Part shown: piece after piece, positions 45,101 through 47,815 of the stretch
Position numbering within the stretch: position 1 is the stretch's first letter
Layout of the letters: each line of letters starts with the position of its first letter
Origin: Flavobacterium sp. MK4S-17
GTDB lineage: Bacteria > Bacteroidota > Bacteroidia > Flavobacteriales > Flavobacteriaceae
Direction of reading: 5' to 3'
DNA: 47,815 bases
Assembly (NCBI RefSeq): GCF_009848495.1
Contig: NZ_WWEP01000037.1
Span: 1 to 47,815, forward strand
The notes under the pieces: generated by a model
What the model was told of the DNA's origin: nothing
What the model saw: the letters and a program-made list of their open reading frames with translations, nothing else
Databases searched by the model: none
Program-made: the position numbers and the translations under genes

Positions 45101-47815
45101 TAAGCTTAATGAAGAGGATAATAATGATATTATGTATCATTATGATGTTTATGGTAATATGGAGGAAATTAATGAATTTAATAATTTAGATGATCAGGGT
45201 ACTGTGCATTATACAAAATATATAACATATGATGATAAAATACACACGTATCCCGTAGAATTCACCAATACTTTTGGTGAATCATCTTCAATGCAATATA
45301 ACTATTTGTTTGGCATTCCTACATTTACTACTGATATTAATGGTGAGTCTATGAGGACTCGAATTGATAATAGGGGTAGGGTTGTTGAAGTAACCGGTCC
45401 AAATGAGCTGGCTTTGGGAGAAAATGCCTGGACTATAAGAATGCAATATAAGGGCGAAGAAAATACATGGAATATAGATGAGTATAATATGCGTATAGCC
45501 TCTGGCAGGTTTGTAGCAGTAAATCCTGCCTCGGCAACTCCCACTAATGCGCAGCACTATGCAATAACAAGGCATTTTGACCCAGAATACGCAGTTGAGG
45601 GAAGCGCTACAAGTACTAACCAGTTACTTACAATCAGTATTATAGATGGTTTAGGGCAGCCCATTCAGGTAAAAAAAACACATCAGGTTGGCGAAAATAT
45701 GAAATGGCTTGTAAGTGGTTTTGAAAGCAAGGATGCATTTGGGCGTACCATTAAAACCTATCTTCCGGCTGTACAAGGGTACACAAATAATATTAATACT
45801 ATTTCTTCGGCCTCCCTAAACTATTTTTTTGTAAATCCAGGTACAATGCTTCCACCTACGGAAATGACTTATGATGAGAAGGACAGGGTAAGAACTTTAA
45901 AGCAGCCAGGTGAAACTCAATTAGCATATGTTAGCTATAGTATTGAAAATAATATGCTGGTTCAAAATACAACCAATGAAAATAATCAAACCCTTAAAGT
46001 TTATACAGATGTAAGAGGAAGGCAAAGAAAAACTGTTCAAAATGATGAAATAACAACTAAGTTTGAATATAATGCTATAAACGAACTTATAAGAGTTATA
46101 GATAATAATGGCTTTATAAGCTCTTATGTATATGATCTTGCAGGGCGGAAAACTGAAGTTCGTCATCCCGATAGAGGTATGGTAACTTTTAAATATGACC
46201 CTGCCGGAAGAATGATTTCTCAAAGTAATTCAAATTTACTTGAACAACAGCAGGAAATTACCTACCATTATAATCATAACAGGCTTGTAAAAATAAAATA
46301 TCCGTTAAACCCTCAAAATGATGTTAATTACATATATGGTGAGCCAGGTGATGAACTTGCCGAATCTGAGAATGCGGTAGGGCGTATTTTACAACAGGAA
46401 GATGCTACCGGAGTACAAGTGTTTGGCTATGGCCGTATGGGCGAAGTAACTAAAACCCTTAGATCTGTATCACCGGCCGGGTATATGCCATTTTGGTTTT
46501 TTACAGAATGGAAATATGATAGCTGGAATCGTGTACAGGAAATAATATATCCTAGCATGCAAATAGTGTCTTATGATTATAATAATGCAGGGATGCTTAA
46601 GGCTGTTAATAGATCGGCAGTAACAAATTCAGGGCCTGAAATACAGCCTATTGTTACAGATATTGGCTATACTGAATATGGAGAAAGGCAGTATATTACC
46701 TTTGGGAATGTTTCTACCACAGAATATACATATGATGAAAGGAGAAGGCTAAGCACTATAATTACTTTTTTTGCAGATGATACCTCTGTTGCAAAAGAAT
46801 ATCATTATGATGCTCTTTCCAATATAATAGGTATAACCAGTATGGCGCCAGAATACAGCCTTCCTGAAGAAGGAAAAATAGGCGGGCCTGCTTATCATAC
46901 ATATATATATGATGATTATAACCGCCTTAAGCATGCCGAAGGTGGTTATACAGGCCCTAATGACTTTACTACTCCTTATTTACGCCAGCAGTACACACTG
47001 GATATGGAGTATAATACCAACCATACTATAAAACGAAAAACACAAAAGCAATGGCAGGGTCCTGTTACTGACAGTAGTGAACCCCTGCCTGACACTAATG
47101 GTAACCCTGTGCATAAAACAAGTTATGTTCTGGATTATGGCGGCTATGCCACCGGGGCTTATGTAGTGGGAGATGATGCATACGGCTACCAACAGCCCCA
47201 TGCGCCGCGTATTATAAAAGAAAAGCCATCATGGGGCGGGGCATTAAGCCTTGAGGACCCAAGATTGAAAAGTTTTAGAATAACTTATGACAGGAATGGC
47301 AACCAAATTAAGACTATGAGTACAGTGGGTAATTTAACAACCCCTTTACGCGTAAATATTTGGGATGAAGAAAACCGCCTTAAAGCAGTTGATTTAAAAC
47401 CCGATAACCCAACCAGCCATCCTATAGCTATTTATACTTATGATGCGGACGGCAACCGTGTGGTAAGGTATAATTATGAGCGTATAGATATTGCCTTAAA
47501 TTCGCAGGAAACAAGCAATGAAATATCTAAGGATAATACGCTTATTTATCCCAGCGGATTAATGATGGGCAGGGTAAGATTACCGCACAAAGGGCACAGC
47601 ATTATTACAACCAATTTTTATTACATAGGCAGCGAAAGGATTGCAGCCGGCACGGGGAGGCCTTATGAGTTTGAAAATTACCCCAGCCAACTCTTAAATG
47701 AGAAGATGCCGGAGCTTGATGAGTCAACGCTTCAAAACATTAGCAGTGGTGCTTTAAATAATGCCAATGCCATGGTGGCATCTGTGCATAATAATTTTGG
47801 TGTGCAGCCCCCAAC
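39084..47815 (+). CDS. Main part of the giant SpvB / FG-GAP / YD-RHS protein (Tc-toxin B+C-like), partial at window edge
   Basis: An open frame of about 2,910 codons with no stop to the window edge. In order: an unknown domain (39084-39890); a SpvB-type domain from about 39927 ('TTSFPIKLPQGRNGLQPPVQ', 'WMGVGWNI'); DxNGDxxPD motifs at 41145-44243 around a 670-residue insert; a TcdB-middle-like part near 44290-44700 ('VNTPLGGSWSVNYKRDG'); and YD repeats from about 45860. This is the order of TcB followed by TcC, in one chain. If called alone, the first ATG is at 39891. The RHS core end, autoprotease and any toxin tip are beyond the window. The expected role is a secreted toxin-delivery shell or surface polymorphic toxin. 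Confidence 0.85.
41145..44243 (+). repeat. Six DxNGDxxPD (FG-GAP/VCBS) motifs in two groups
   Basis: Coding repeats at 41145-41171, 41376-41402, 43425-43451, 43710-43736, 43947-43973 and 44217-44243, each reading D/N-x-N-G-D-x-x-x-D. Such calcium-binding loops form the beta-propeller of TcB proteins. About 2 kb separates the second and third motif. Confidence 0.85.
45858..47470 (+). repeat. YD (RHS) repeat region
   Basis: At least ten repeats of the form YxYDxxGRxxxxxxPDG, for example 'YVYDLAGRKTEVRHPDRG' (from about 46125), 'FKYDPAGRMISQ' (46188), 'WKYDSWNRVQEIIYP' (about 46509), 'YIYDDYNRLKHAEGG' (about 46904) and 'YTYDADGNRVVRY' (about 47440). In TcC and Rhs proteins these repeats build the hollow cocoon that holds the C-terminal toxin. 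Confidence 0.88.

Noticed and set aside
39891..47815. Separate gene beginning at the ATG at 39891
   Set aside because: The frame is open from 39060, and the protein upstream reads as continuous domains. The ATG is internal, though automatic tools may choose it.
1..47815. CRISPR array, insertion sequence or prophage genes
   Set aside because: No regularly spaced repeats, transposase, integrase or phage structural genes were seen.

Overview
The window reads as chromosomal DNA of a flavobacterium-like member of the Bacteroidota. The clearest signs are promoters of the form TTG, 17-23 bases, then TAnnTTTG; genes without Shine-Dalgarno sequences; a 14-gene nuo operon with a short NuoG; and a carboxypeptidase-regulatory domain at the start of the TonB receptor. 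No species is assigned.

Layout. Bases 21-13001 (minus strand) hold a complete complex I operon, nuoA to nuoN, with its promoter at 13030-13062. Bases 13299-16020 (minus) hold a cold-shock protein, aspartyl-tRNA synthetase and a small lipoprotein. A MORN-type exported protein (16216-16563, plus) converges on an iron-uptake pair, a TonB siderophore receptor and a PepSY membrane protein (16596-20155, minus). Bases 20398-26701 (minus) form a tetR-tolC-mfp-RND efflux operon with a palindromic operator over its start region. A second TetR gene (26787-27377) diverges from a polyprenyl synthase and a small unknown gene, again with a long palindrome between them. Next come an outer-membrane barrel gene, sucA and sucB (E1 and E2 of 2-oxoglutarate dehydrogenase), a small retropepsin-like protein, a TatD hydrolase, a divergent acyltransferase, a type I asparaginase and tRNA-Ser(GGA).

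Bases 37611-47815 hold the start of one giant accessory gene, at least 3,400 codons and open to the window edge. It encodes a secretion signal, a LamG/DUF8202-like N-terminal part, a SpvB domain, six DxNGDxxPD (FG-GAP/VCBS) motifs, a TcdB-middle-like part and YD/RHS repeats. This is the architecture of Tc-toxin B and C components joined in one chain. Two single-base indels of opposite sign, in short homopolymers 213 bases apart, break and then restore its frame. The gene is far more AT-rich in its first three quarters than at its 3' end. The RHS core end and any C-terminal toxin lie outside the window.

How it fits together. Complex I and 2-oxoglutarate dehydrogenase are core respiration. The efflux operon and siderophore receptor are envelope transport units with their own control sites. 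The RHS/Tc-like gene behind the tRNA is the one clear accessory locus and the best place to look for something new.
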